From Nitrospinota bacterium (GTDB lineage Bacteria > UBA8248): 56,470 nt of DNA. Where the stretch lies: contig JAPOYD010000149.1 in NCBI GenBank assembly GCA_026706735.1, positions 1 through 56,470 of the forward strand, in the 5' to 3' direction. Within the stretch, counting starts at the first letter, position 1. Each line of letters begins with the position of its first letter. Below the pieces are notes generated by a model. The model was not told the DNA's origin and made no database searches. It saw only the letters and a program-made list of their open reading frames with translations. Position numbers and translations under genes: made by a program. Of this stretch, positions 49,015 through 56,470 are shown in pieces.

Positions 49015-50739
49015 TCAGTCGATGAAATTGGGCTCGGGCTCCGCCTGCGCGGCCGGCTCGGCCTTGGGATGCAGGCGGCTGAACGCGACAGGTTTTCGTT
49101 CGATGACCGCCGCATCGCCCTCTTTTTTGATATAGACGTTGTAGAGGTCCTCATCCCCCGTGTGGGGGCAATCGTCGCGGTAGTGGCTGCCCCGGCTCTC
49201 GTCGCGCTCGAGCGCCGAATAGGCGATCAGTTCCGCGACGGAGACCTGGTTTCGCACGTCGAGCGCGTGCTGCCAGGCGAGGTTGTAGGCGCGCCCGCCC
49301 GCCACGCGGACGTCTGCCGCGCGTCTTTTCAAATCGTGGAGCAGCCGGACCCCGCTCTGGACCTCCGCGCCGTTTCTTATCAGGCCCACCTTGTTCCACA
49401 TGGCCTCCTTGAGTTCTTCCCTAATGGGGTAGGGGGATTCGCCCTCGCCCAGCGCGTCCAGCGTTTTCTCCTCAGCAACCGCGAGCGCTTCCGCGTCATA
49501 GGGGAGGAGGGGAGCGTCCGCCGCCTCTTCGGCCATCGCCTCGCCGGCAATCTCGCCGAACACCGTGGCGTTCGCCACCCCGTTTCCGCCCAGGCGGTTC
49601 GCGCCGTGCGTGCCGCCTGCGTCCTCGCCCGCGGCGTAAAGCCCCATTAAATTCGTGCGGCAGGCGGTGTCTATCTTCACGCCGCCCATCATGTAGTGCG
49701 CGGTGGGGGTGACCTCCACGGGGCCGCCGATGAGGTCGTAGCCCAGATCGGCGCAGCGCTCGACCATGCCCTTGAAATTCTTGCGTACGAAGGATTTTCC
49801 CAGATGGCTCACGTCGATGAACACGCCGCCGCGCTCCGTGCCCCGGCCCTCGATGATCTCGGTGTAGCCCGCGCGCGAGACCACGTCGCGCGTGGCGCGC
49901 TCCATGCGCTCGGGGTCGTAGCGCTCCATGTAGCGCTCGCCCGCCGCGTTCTTGAGGTGCCCGCCCGCGCCGCGCAGGCCCTCTTCGAGCAGCGTGCCGG
50001 TTATCTGGAGGCCGTCTCCCGTCAGGATGCCCGTGGGATGGAACTGCACCATCTCCATGTCGCAGAACGATGCGCCCGCCTCCCAGGCGATAGCCATGCC
50101 GTCGGTGGCGAGTTCCTGCGCGCATGCGGAGATTTTGTAGAGGGTGGGGCCGCCGCCCGTGGCGAGGAGCGTGCATTTCGCGTTCACGGCGATGAACTCC
50201 CCGCTCTGGATGTCGAGCAAAAGCGCACCCGCGACGCGCTCCGGCTCACGCCTCGCGGGCAGTAGCGCCACGGCGCGCGTTTCCTCCAGCACGTCCACCC
50301 CGCGCCTTGCGAGTTGCTCGGAAACGCGGTTGGTGATCTCGATGCCCGTCAGGTCGCCCTTGTGCACCGTGCGGTCGAAACTCTGGCCTGCGAAGGCCTT
50401 CTGGTGGATCGTGCCGTCCTCGTTGCGGTCGAAAAAGCACCCGCACACGGTTTCGAGCCGCTCCACGCAGCCAGGCGCGCGGCTCACGAGCGTCCAGGCG
50501 AGTTCCTGGTCGTTAATCCACGCCCCGCCCATCAGGGTATCGAGAAAGTGGTTCTCTACCGAATCGGATTCCGCCAAAGCGACGTTGTAGCCGCCCTGCA
50601 CCATGCGCGTGCAGCCGCTTTTCCCAAACAGACCCTTGACCGCCACGGTGACGTCGAGGGAGGGGTTTTGCGTGTGGGCGGCGAGCGCGGCGAGCAGGCC
50701 CGCGCCGCCAGAACCCAGGATGAGGATGTCCGTTTTCAT
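49015..50739 (-). CDS. sdhA: Succinate dehydrogenase/fumarate reductase flavoprotein subunit
   Basis: A 574-residue flavoprotein. The FAD-binding start is DILILGSGGAGLLAALAA, with later blocks QFHPTGILTGDGLQITGTLLEEGLRG, HYMMGGVKIDTACRTNLMGLYAAGE and GGTHGANRLGGNGVANATVFG (catalytic region). The usual His that holds FAD covalently (RSHTxxAQGG) is replaced: the matching stretch reads SGCTRMVQGGYN. FAD may thus be non-covalent, as in L-aspartate oxidase-like relatives. The ATG at 50739 has no strong ribosome site. It is the first gene of the leftward cluster. Confidence 0.92.
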   Translation of the reverse strand: MKTDILILGSGGAGLLAALAAHTQNPSLDVTVAVKGLFGKSGCTRMVQGGYNVALAESDSVENHFLDTLMGGAWINDQELAWTLVSRAPGCVERLETVCGCFFDRNEDGTIHQKAFAGQSFDRTVHKGDLTGIEITNRVSEQLARRGVDVLEETRAVALLPARREPERVAGALLLDIQSGEFIAVNAKCTLLATGGGPTLYKISACAQELATDGMAIAWEAGASFCDMEMVQFHPTGILTGDGLQITGTLLEEGLRGAGGHLKNAAGERYMERYDPERMERATRDVVSRAGYTEIIEGRGTERGGVFIDVSHLGKSFVRKNFKGMVERCADLGYDLIGGPVEVTPTAHYMMGGVKIDTACRTNLMGLYAAGEDAGGTHGANRLGGNGVANATVFGEIAGEAMAEEAADAPLLPYDAEALAVAEEKTLDALGEGESPYPIREELKEAMWNKVGLIRNGAEVQSGVRLLHDLKRRAADVRVAGGRAYNLAWQHALDVRNQVSVAELIAYSALERDESRGSHYRDDCPHTGDEDLYNVYIKKEGDAAVIERKPVAFSRLHPKAEPAAQAEPEPNFID

Positions 50740-50887
50740 CGTGCGCAAGAGAGCGTTTCCCCACATGAATCAAGAGGTTTTTCCCACGGAATGAGAATGC
50801 CACACCGGATGGACGCGAACAAGCAATATGAAAAAACTAGGGGCGCAGGTGGGCCGTTTTGAGATTGTTACCCCAGGCGGCGGATTC

Positions 50888-51152
50888 GGGGTTGTTGGAA
50901 GAGCCCACAATAGAGACACGCCGAATTTCACTCCCTCCTTGAGAGGGAAACCCCATAAAGGCAACCCCCCCTACCCCCCCTTGTCAGGGTCAAAACCGAC
51001 CGAAGAGGGAGGTTTTGCGAGCCGATGTGTTTCTCGTCAATGGCTTATGCAAACGCTCGTTCCTCACTCGCGTTTGACCCCTGTCAAGGGGGGTAGGGGG
51101 GGTTGGTTTTTAAGCCGAGGGAATGACGAGGGGGCGGATTTTTCAACAACCC
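50888..51152. repeat. Intergenic repeat C with nested inverted repeats
   Basis: The outer ends are GGGGTTGTTGGAAGAGCCC (50888) and an inverted GATTTTTCAACAACCC near 51138-51152. A second, 21-bp inverted pair differs at one base and spans 50923-50943 and 51154-51174. The MITE-like element copy 2 lies inside. No gene is present. Confidence 0.6.
50963..51104 (-). mobile_element. MITE-like 142-bp element, copy 2 (inverted)
   Basis: This is the reverse-orientation copy of 39901-40043, with only a handful of differences by eye (for example GACGAG for GACGGG, one end base, and C-run length). The terminal inverted repeats are intact. It lies upstream of sdhA in the 500-bp space before the methyltransferase gene. 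Confidence 0.75.
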
Positions 51153-51274
51153 ACTCAAGGGGGGAGTGAAATTCAAAAGCATGCGCGCAACCCAAAATCG
51201 CTTGTCAGGAATTTTCAACGTCCCCATTCGTCCCGTGCCCCACATGATGAGAAAGCAATGAAAGCCTGGCCCTA

Positions 51275-51949
51275 TTAAAGTTTTTCCAAAATGATGACGC
51301 GGCGCTCATCCGTCCAGCGGCAGGCGAAGCCGAAATGCTCCTGAATCCACGCGAAACTCTCCAGCCGGTAGAAGCATAGGTGGGTGAAGTCGCGCCGGTA
51401 GTGCCAGTTGTTCATGAACAGCGTCTCCTCCCAGAACGCCGTCATGACGCCCAGGAGGCCGCCCGGTTTCAGGTTTTCATAAATTTCTCCGATCTCCTCC
51501 TTCGGGTGCCTCAAGTGCTCGAACGTCTCGCTTGCGGCGATGAAATCGAAAGGGCCCTCCGGCATTTCGGGGAAAAAGTACGGATCGTAGGGAAGGCACT
51601 TGATTCCTTCCGCCCCCAACAACTCGCATAGAACGGGGTGTCCGTCCGACGCCGGTCCCGCGCCGAAATCAATCCCCCGCGCGCCTTGGTGCAGCATCCC
51701 GGCCAGGGGCTTGCTCAACTGCTTGAGAAAGGCGACGTAGTCCTCATCCGAACCATAGTTCTGGTGCTGTTCATATCTGGCCTTTTCCTCTTCCGGCGCG
51801 GGCCAGAACCCGGGCGGCACGAAAATGAGGCGGCAGACCGGGCAGTGCGCATAATCGCGCGTATCGGCGTGAAGGTAGAACACGGCCTCGCCCGACCCGC
51901 ACAGGGGACAGGTTCTGGCTGTCTTATCTTCTGGTCGGGTTTCGTCCAT
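51275..51949 (-). CDS. SAM-dependent methyltransferase with N-terminal zinc ribbon
   Basis: A 224-residue protein. The N-terminus has CPLCGSGEAVFYLH and later CPVCRLIF, a four-cysteine zinc ribbon. The class I methyltransferase core starts at GIDFGAGPASDGHPV, has FDFIAASETFEHLRHP (motif II/III region), and the post-motif LKPGGLLGVMTAFW. This layout is that of the Methyltransf_23-like family with unknown substrates. It is isolated between two repeat regions. Confidence 0.88.
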   Translation of the reverse strand: MDETRPEDKTARTCPLCGSGEAVFYLHADTRDYAHCPVCRLIFVPPGFWPAPEEEKARYEQHQNYGSDEDYVAFLKQLSKPLAGMLHQGARGIDFGAGPASDGHPVLCELLGAEGIKCLPYDPYFFPEMPEGPFDFIAASETFEHLRHPKEEIGEIYENLKPGGLLGVMTAFWEETLFMNNWHYRRDFTHLCFYRLESFAWIQEHFGFACRWTDERRVIILEKL

Positions 51950-52041
51950 TCGGATAGCCCAACTGGGGGTGAGGGTGTGGGCGGTTGGTGCGTCGCGGAC
52001 GCACCGGCAGAAGTGTAATCTTTATGTATACCCTCAACAAC

Positions 52042-52259
52042 GGGGTTGTTGGAACAGTCCTCCTCGCTGGGAATTGACCACTGTCGTCATTCCGGCGAAA
52101 GCCGGAACGTAGAACAAAGCCGCCCCGCCCCATAGGGACAGGCCTCTGTGCCTGTCCTGACGAAGGACAACCATAGAGGGCCGGACAACCCCGAGGAGGG
52201 GTTGTCCGGCTACAAAACCATCAGACCCCCACCGCTTCGGGGACTTCTTCAACAAACCC
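52042..52259. repeat. Intergenic repeat D, 218 bp
   Basis: The ends are GGGGTTGTTGGAACAGTCC (52042-52060) and an inverted GGGGACTTCTTCAACAAACCC (52239-52259). Inside are a REP-like hairpin (ATTCCGGC-GAAA-GCCGGAA at 52089-52107) and a second hairpin, GGACAGGC-CTCTGT-GCCTGTCC, at 52136-52157. This is the same mix of parts as repeat A. No gene is present. Confidence 0.6.
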
Positions 52260-52401
52260 ACGACGAGATGCGCTCCACCATGCTCTCGCCTCGGGTCGAA
52301 ACATCAGCCCGTCATATTGACACCCCATGCGCCATCCCCTAGCTTGGGGCGCTTTGATGGGAGAGGAAGAATCGCTGCTCGATGTTTTATCTTCGGGGAA
52401 T

Positions 52402-53172
52402 ATGGACTTGATACTCGATAAATTTCGTCTGGACGGCAAGGCGGCCCTGGTGACGGGCGCGGGTACGGGCCTGGGCGCGGCGATCGCTCTGGGACTGGCC
52501 GAAGCGGGCGCGGACGTGGCCGCTCTCGGCAGGCGAGCGCATCTCGTAGAAGAGACCGCGCGCAGAATCGAGGAATTGGGACGCCGCGCGCTCGCCATCG
52601 GGGCGGACGTAACGCAGGCGGACGAAGTGGCGCGCGCCGTGGAGCGAACGGAAGAAGCACTCGGCGGCGTGGACGTTCTCGTAAACGGGGCGGGCGTGAT
52701 AAACACCGACCCGAGTACGGACGTATCGCCGGATGATTTCCGCTTCGTCGTCGACGTGAACCTGACGGGCGCTTTTCTGTGCGCTCAGGCCGCAGGTAAA
52801 GGGATGCTCGCGCGCGGAGCGGGCAGCATCGTGAACATCGGAACTTTTCTCGGTGAGCGGGGGCACAGGCCCGCGCGCGCGGCGTACAACGCGAGCAAAT
52901 ACGGCGTGGTGGGCATGACGAAGGCGCTCGCCGCCGAGTGGGGCGGGCAAGGCGTTCGCGTGAACTGCATCTGCCCGGGCGTGCACAGAACGCCGATGCT
53001 CGCACCCGCGCTCGCAGACCCGAGCGTGGAAGAGGGGCTCAAGGATAGGACGATGCTCGGCCGCATGGGCGAGCCCGAAGACATCGTGGGGCTGGCGGTT
53101 TTTCTGGCGTCCGACGCATCGGCCTACATCACGGGTGAGAGCATATTCGAAGATGGAGGAGGGTGGCTGTAA
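52402..53172 (+). CDS. SDR-family oxidoreductase with Thr at the catalytic Ser position
   Basis: A 256-residue classical short-chain dehydrogenase. It has VTGAGTGLGAAIALGLAEAG (cofactor loop), VNGAGVIN in the NNAG position, AYNASKYGVVGMTKAL (Tyr and Lys) and the end EDGGGWL. The catalytic Ser place (ISS) reads NIGTFLG, so Thr may take its role. The ATG at 52402 follows GGGGA and gives a normal N-terminus; 52357 is an alternative. It starts a rightward run with the HAD and deformylase genes. Confidence 0.85.
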   Translation: MDLILDKFRLDGKAALVTGAGTGLGAAIALGLAEAGADVAALGRRAHLVEETARRIEELGRRALAIGADVTQADEVARAVERTEEALGGVDVLVNGAGVINTDPSTDVSPDDFRFVVDVNLTGAFLCAQAAGKGMLARGAGSIVNIGTFLGERGHRPARAAYNASKYGVVGMTKALAAEWGGQGVRVNCICPGVHRTPMLAPALADPSVEEGLKDRTMLGRMGEPEDIVGLAVFLASDASAYITGESIFEDGGGWL

Positions 53173-53258
53173 GGCCCGGTAAAAAAGATGGCGGATAGCG
53201 TTGCGTCGAGGCGGAGGCTTCCATCGGGGCGTGGCCGCCATGGATACGGAGAGAGAGG

Positions 53259-53975
53259 ATGCCGGAATTAAAAGCGATAATTTTTGATTTCGACGGCACC
53301 ATTGCGGACAGCGAGCCGCTTCATCTGGCGGCGTTCCAGGCGGTGCTGTCGGAAGAACTGGACCTCGACCTCACGGAAGAGGAATACGCGGAGCGTTATC
53401 TCGCCTTCGACGACAGGCTCCTGTTCACGCACGTGCTGAACGACCGCGGCGTGGCCGTCGAGGCCGACCGCTTCGAGCAGCTTCTGGAGCTCAAAGAAGC
53501 GCGCTACCAGGAAATCGCCCTTGCGCCGCAGATTCTGCCCGGCGCCGCCGAGATGATTCGCGCCGCCGCTGCGCACTGGCCGCTGGCGATAGCGAGCGGG
53601 GCGCTGGGCCACGAGGTGCGGCCCGTGCTCGAGCGGGTGGGGCTGGTCGATTGTTTCCCGATCATCGTGACGGCGGAGATGGTGAGCCGGGGGAAGCCGG
53701 ACCCCGAGAGTTTTCTGACCGCTCTTGCGCGGATAAACGAGGGCCTTGGCCTGCCGGTTCCGGGTGCTTCGTGCCTCGTGGTGGAGGATTCTGTCGCGGG
53801 CGTGCGCTCGGGGAATGCCGCGGGCATGCGGACGCTCGCGGTGACGACGAGCTACCCCGCCGACAAGCTCACCGAGGCCGACCGCGTGGTGGACTCGCTG
53901 GAGGAGACCGTGGACCCGGGCGGTCTGGCCGCCTGGTTCGCCGCCCTTCCGTCTGCCTCGTCGCAAAGTGGATAG
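53259..53975 (+). CDS. HAD-superfamily hydrolase (phosphoglycolate phosphatase-like)
   Basis: A 238-residue HAD phosphatase. The nucleophile motif is FDFDGTIADSEP, motif II is the SGA region, the Lys is in RGKPDPESF, and the acidic motif IV is VVEDSVAGV. The helical cap between motifs I and II suggests a small phosphorylated substrate such as phosphoglycolate or beta-glucose phosphate. AGAGAGAGG lies before the ATG at 53259. The stop is 9 nt before def. Confidence 0.9.
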   Translation: MPELKAIIFDFDGTIADSEPLHLAAFQAVLSEELDLDLTEEEYAERYLAFDDRLLFTHVLNDRGVAVEADRFEQLLELKEARYQEIALAPQILPGAAEMIRAAAAHWPLAIASGALGHEVRPVLERVGLVDCFPIIVTAEMVSRGKPDPESFLTALARINEGLGLPVPGASCLVVEDSVAGVRSGNAAGMRTLAVTTSYPADKLTEADRVVDSLEETVDPGGLAAWFAALPSASSQSG

Positions 53976-53984
53976 GAGAGGGAG

Positions 53985-54512
53985 ATGGCCATACTAAAAG
54001 TCGCCCGAATGGGCCATCCCGTCCTGCGCGGGAAGGCGCGCGAGGTCGCGACAGAAGAACTCGGGAGCCCCGAACTCGCCGCCTTCATCGATGACCTGGT
54101 CGAGACGATGCAAGAATACGCGGGCGTGGGCCTGGCCGCCCCGCAGGTGCACTACGGGCTGAGGCTGTTCGTCATGCAGACGGACCCCGACGATGAGGCG
54201 ACGCTGCGCGTGGTCGTGAACCCGAAGCTCACGGCCTTGGGATCCGAGGACTGGGAGGACTGGGAGGGATGCCTCAGCATCCCCGACATCCATGGCCGCG
54301 TGCCGCGCAACGACCGGGTGCGCCTGGAAGCGCAGGACCTGGAGGGGCGCGCCTGGGCGGAGGAGCTTGAAGGCTTCGCCGCGCGCGTGTGCCAGCATGA
54401 ATACGATCATCTCGATGGATTGATATTCATCGACAGGATGCGCGATTTCTCGACGCTCTGCTTCGGCGAGGAATACCGCAGGTACCACGCCCCGCGTCCG
54501 AAAGAGGAGTGA
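53985..54512 (+). CDS. def: Peptide deformylase
   Basis: A 175-residue metallo-enzyme that removes the formyl group from new proteins. All three motifs are present: GVGLAAPQ, EGCLSIP and QHEYDHLDG (Cys and two His bind the metal). The length is typical of the bacterial type. GGAGAGGGAG lies directly before the ATG. It follows the HAD gene by 9 nt, and no fmt or 16S methyltransferase gene is adjacent, so it may be a second deformylase. Confidence 0.96.
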   Translation: MAILKVARMGHPVLRGKAREVATEELGSPELAAFIDDLVETMQEYAGVGLAAPQVHYGLRLFVMQTDPDDEATLRVVVNPKLTALGSEDWEDWEGCLSIPDIHGRVPRNDRVRLEAQDLEGRAWAEELEGFAARVCQHEYDHLDGLIFIDRMRDFSTLCFGEEYRRYHAPRPKEE

Positions 54513-54599
54513 GGGGTTGGAAGTGGCGAGACTCACTTGGCTTCTCCCGCCTCGGCATGGTCGTTACGACGAGCCATAGAATGCAGGAGGAATCCGGAA

Positions 54600-55181
54600 A
54601 TGACGATGATTGCAGCTACGCACGCCAGTCGGCGGCGCTCAAGATTTGGCGGCCGTCTCAATTATGTGGCTCTTCTCCTGATGTTGGGTCTCCCGGCAAC
54701 GGCGTTTGCGGCGCCGCCCGATCTCAAGACACCGGCGCCGGTCATCTACCTGGCGGACAACCTGGATGAGCAGGACAGGCTGGGGTGGTGCATCGATACC
54801 CGTGGACGTGGGTTCAGCGACAGGCTGCATGCGCACTCGTGCAAGCCGAGGGGCGGCGACGTGCAGTTCCGCTACGATGAGGCGGCGCGGCGGATCGCTT
54901 CGGCCACCTTTCAGGGGAAGTGCGCCGCGCTTTTGAAGCCGGCCGCCGCCGGGGTTACCCTGGGATTATTGGATTGCGCGAAAGACGCCAAGGGCCAAGT
55001 ATTCGACTACGACGGCGCGGCGATGGAGTTCCGCCCAGGCGCTGACAGAACGCTTTGCCTCGTCGCAGGGGCCGCCAGCAGGTCGGCCGGGCCGTTCATG
55101 TCGCGCGATCTCGCGCTCGCGCCGTGCGCGTCCACCGATGCGAAACTCAAGCAGTGGCGCATCAAGGCAGCCCGGCCTTGA
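54600..55181 (+). CDS. Exported ricin-type lectin-like protein
   Basis: A 193-residue protein. The start at 54600 is chosen because AGGAGGA is 8 nt upstream and it gives a signal peptide (YVALLLMLGLPATAFA cut before APPD). The mature part has six Cys and QxW-like ends (GWCIDT, VQFRYD, CAALLK, VFDYD, LCLVAG, KQWRIK), the pattern of a single beta-trefoil lectin domain with three repeats. It probably binds sugars outside the inner membrane. No enzyme domain is attached. Confidence 0.7.
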   Translation: MTMIAATHASRRRSRFGGRLNYVALLLMLGLPATAFAAPPDLKTPAPVIYLADNLDEQDRLGWCIDTRGRGFSDRLHAHSCKPRGGDVQFRYDEAARRIASATFQGKCAALLKPAAAGVTLGLLDCAKDAKGQVFDYDGAAMEFRPGADRTLCLVAGAASRSAGPFMSRDLALAPCASTDAKLKQWRIKAARP

Positions 55182-55221
55182 GCGGTTGAGACGAAAGCCA
55201 AAGAGGCCATTCGCATTTTTC

Positions 55222-55250
55222 TTGACGTTTCATGATTCATCATGATAGAC
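55222..55250 (+). promoter_or_regulatory. Promoter and operator of the toxin-antitoxin pair
   Basis: TTGACG (55222-55227) and GATAGA (55244-55249) are 16 bp apart and could be -35 and -10. Between them lies a 14-bp dyad, CATGAT-TC-ATCATG (55231-55244), likely the site where the antitoxin represses its own operon. The dyad is seen; the role is inferred. Confidence 0.5.
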
Positions 55251-55274
55251 TGTTGACAAGATAGGAGGCGCACC

Positions 55275-55505
55275 ATGGCGACCCGGCCACGAGAGAAGTT
55301 CGCAACCCAGGTGAATTCCGAGGTTCTAGCAGCCATCCGCGACCTTGCGCGCAGCGAGGGACGGCAGCTTCAGGCCCTGGTCGATGAGGCGCTTGCCGAC
55401 CTGATCGAGAAGCGCAAGGGGAGTAGACCGCGCGATCACGTGATGGCGGTCTACCAGTCGAGCCACGAGAGGTATGCGCCGCTCTATAAAAAACTCGCTG
55501 AATGA
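55275..55505 (+). CDS. Antitoxin of the Doc-type module
   Basis: A 76-residue protein. The N-terminal half (EKFATQVNSEVLAAIRDLARSEGRQLQALVDEAL) has the ribbon-helix-helix pattern of DNA-binding antitoxins, and the C-terminal part (VMAVYQSSHERYAPLYKKLAE) would wrap the toxin. GGAGG lies close before the ATG. The stop overlaps the toxin start by 4 bp. It is predicted to neutralise the Doc-like toxin and to repress the operon. Confidence 0.8.
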   Translation: MATRPREKFATQVNSEVLAAIRDLARSEGRQLQALVDEALADLIEKRKGSRPRDHVMAVYQSSHERYAPLYKKLAE

Positions 55506-55885
55506 CGGACTATCCGACCCTCGTTGAAGTTCTCGCAATCCACCGAGACCAGATTGAACGATACGGCGGAGCCGAAGGCGTGCGCGATGCGGGTTTACTC
55601 GAAGCAGCATTGTTCCGTCCACAGACAGGCTACTACGCCGATCTGATTGAAGAGGCTGCCGCGCTCTGGGAAAGTATGGAGAGCAATCACCCGTTCATCG
55701 ACGGGAACAAGCGAACGGCTTTCGCCGTCACCTATACGTTCCTCGCAATCAACAGGGTGTGGATTACGGCTGACGCCGAAAATGCCTATAACTTCATCAT
55801 CGGCCTGCATGAAACCGATTCGTTCATCTTCGAGCGATTGAAGGATTGGCTCCGCGAGAATGTGCGGCTCGATATGACGGAGTAA
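55502..55885 (+). CDS. doc: Doc-type Fic-domain toxin
   Basis: A 127-residue member of the death-on-curing branch of the Fic family. The catalytic motif is HPFIDGNKRTAF, matching HxFx(D/N)GNKR. The N-terminal IHRDQIERYGGAEGVRDAGLLEAAL is typical. Doc proteins phosphorylate elongation factor Tu and stop translation. It overlaps the antitoxin gene (ATGA). The motif is complete, so the toxin should be active when free. Confidence 0.92.
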   Translation: MTDYPTLVEVLAIHRDQIERYGGAEGVRDAGLLEAALFRPQTGYYADLIEEAAALWESMESNHPFIDGNKRTAFAVTYTFLAINRVWITADAENAYNFIIGLHETDSFIFERLKDWLRENVRLDMTE

Positions 55886-55984
55886 ATAAGGCTATTCAGA
55901 CGGGTTTATTTTATTAGGCAAGATGCGGATTTTCCCGACGCTTTGCTTCGGGCAGGAGTATTGCAGGCATCATGCCCTGCAGCC

Positions 55985-56188
55985 CTAGGCGGGGTGAGGC
56001 GCGCGAACCTGCTTCCTGGCGTTCGGATCGTTCCCCTCGGGCTTTGCCCCCACGTCCTCTCCGGGCAGGAATTCCAGTTCCACGCAACAGGCGTTGCAGA
56101 TGGGGCCGGTACCGTAGGTGCCCTCATCGAACACGTGTCCCTGAAACCGGTGGCGGCAGTTCGGGCAAATCCAGATGTAATCGCTCAT
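55985..56188 (-). CDS. Small zinc-ribbon protein
   Basis: A 67-residue protein with CPNCRHRF and, after about 18 residues, CNACCVELEF: two CxxC knuckles for one zinc. The tail is polar and disordered (NDPNARKQVRAPHPA). Small rubredoxin-like ribbons of this size are common but have no assigned role. It is convergent with the toxin gene, with no clear terminator between them. Confidence 0.65.
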   Translation of the reverse strand: MSDYIWICPNCRHRFQGHVFDEGTYGTGPICNACCVELEFLPGEDVGAKPEGNDPNARKQVRAPHPA

Positions 56189-56359
56189 GCCGATCTCCTT
56201 CTGCGGATATGACTCGCGAGAAAGAAATATCGCTCACCTATAAGACCAATATAGGTTTCAGGGCGAGGATTTCGCCACAAAAAAAGCGCGGATTTTCAGG
56301 TGGGATGAGCGGACGACCGGGGGGATTCGCACGGGTCGCGCACGGCGCGCCGGCCGGGA

Positions 56360-56470
56360 TTATCGCGGCGCGGGTTGTTTCTTGAGCATCTTCGGGCAGT
56401 GATTGACGCGTTCGTGAACCGCCGCCTTCAGGACGACTTCCCTGGGGTATCCCGATACCTTCCGGCGAGG
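56360..56470 (-). CDS. C-terminal end of a gene cut by the window edge
   Basis: A leftward frame enters from the right edge and stops at 56360-56362. The visible 36 residues include REVVLKAAVHERVNHCPKML and end KKQPAPR. No family is recognised. The frame is open across its whole visible length, but that is short, so it may not be real. Confidence 0.35.
   Translation of the reverse strand, partial: PRRKVSGYPREVVLKAAVHERVNHCPKMLKKQPAPR

Noticed and set aside
1-56470. tRNA, rRNA, CRISPR arrays, riboswitches, transposase genes
   Set aside because: I looked through the intergenic stretches and saw no cloverleaf-like TTCGA contexts, no regularly spaced repeats and no transposase motifs. This was by eye, so a degenerate case could be missed.

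Overview
The window is part of a Gram-negative bacterial chromosome. It carries lipoprotein and exported-protein genes, a TRAP transporter, a succinate dehydrogenase/fumarase operon and siroheme-dependent assimilation, and has no phage or plasmid genes. The set of hydantoinase, TAXI-TRAP, amidohydrolase plus Rieske, SDR and tandem acetamidase genes recalls environmental deltaproteobacteria-like or Tectomicrobia/Rokubacteria-like heterotrophs. That placement is a guess from gene content; no rRNA, tRNA or other lineage marker is present. By eye the left 15 kb has lower GC than most of the rest.

Layout. 1-1468: the start of a probable ilvD and a lipoprotein with calcium-binding repeats, both leftward. 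1603-7923: a sirtuin, then a rightward catabolic cluster of three tandem acetamidase/formamidase paralogues, two cupins, a Gfo/Idh/MocA dehydrogenase and a MaoC hydratase, with a perfect palindrome ahead of the amidases. 8055-14271: a leftward cluster (cobA, nitrite/sulfite reductase, CbiX-type chelatase, ATP-grasp ligase, EamA transporter, STAS protein, GOLPH3-like protein). A divergent DUF4202 gene lies across a promoter region with an inverted repeat. 15155-16202: a DsbA-family gene with an in-frame TGA exactly at the catalytic cysteine codon and a hairpin just downstream, hence a probable selenoprotein, followed by a DUF971 gene. 16480-19762: a half-size TauE/SafE protein, a repeat-rich non-coding stretch, an SDR, a TPR protein and a small membrane protein. 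20019-30703: hydantoinase/oxoprolinase A and B converging on a TAXI-TRAP uptake system with two small paralogous helical proteins, then amidohydrolase, Rieske protein and NTF2-like protein. 30990-35171: a 1393-residue ankyrin-repeat lipoprotein flanked by direct copies of the 3' end of the NTF2-like gene. 35579-39730: polysaccharide deacetylase, a frameshifted YHS-like gene, LeuC/LeuD homologues and two small membrane coiled-coil proteins. 40112-50739: a leftward 13-gene cluster (sdhA, sdhC-like, sdhB, fumarase alpha and beta, 2-hydroxyacid dehydrogenase, two M16 peptidases, Rid protein, VanZ, YqeY, cupin, GGCT). 51275-56470: methyltransferase, SDR, HAD phosphatase, peptide deformylase, lectin-like exported protein, a Doc-type toxin-antitoxin pair, a zinc-ribbon protein and a cut-off gene.

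Dispersed repeats are a clear feature. A 143-bp element with about 34-bp terminal inverted repeats occurs twice in opposite orientation (39901 and 50963). Four intergenic segments are bounded by inverted GGGGTTGTTGAA-type ends, and several REP-like hairpins lie inside them. No transposase, CRISPR array, tRNA or rRNA was seen.

The most notable item is the predicted selenocysteine DsbA-family protein. A gene caller would shorten it to the ATG after the TGA and lose its active site.
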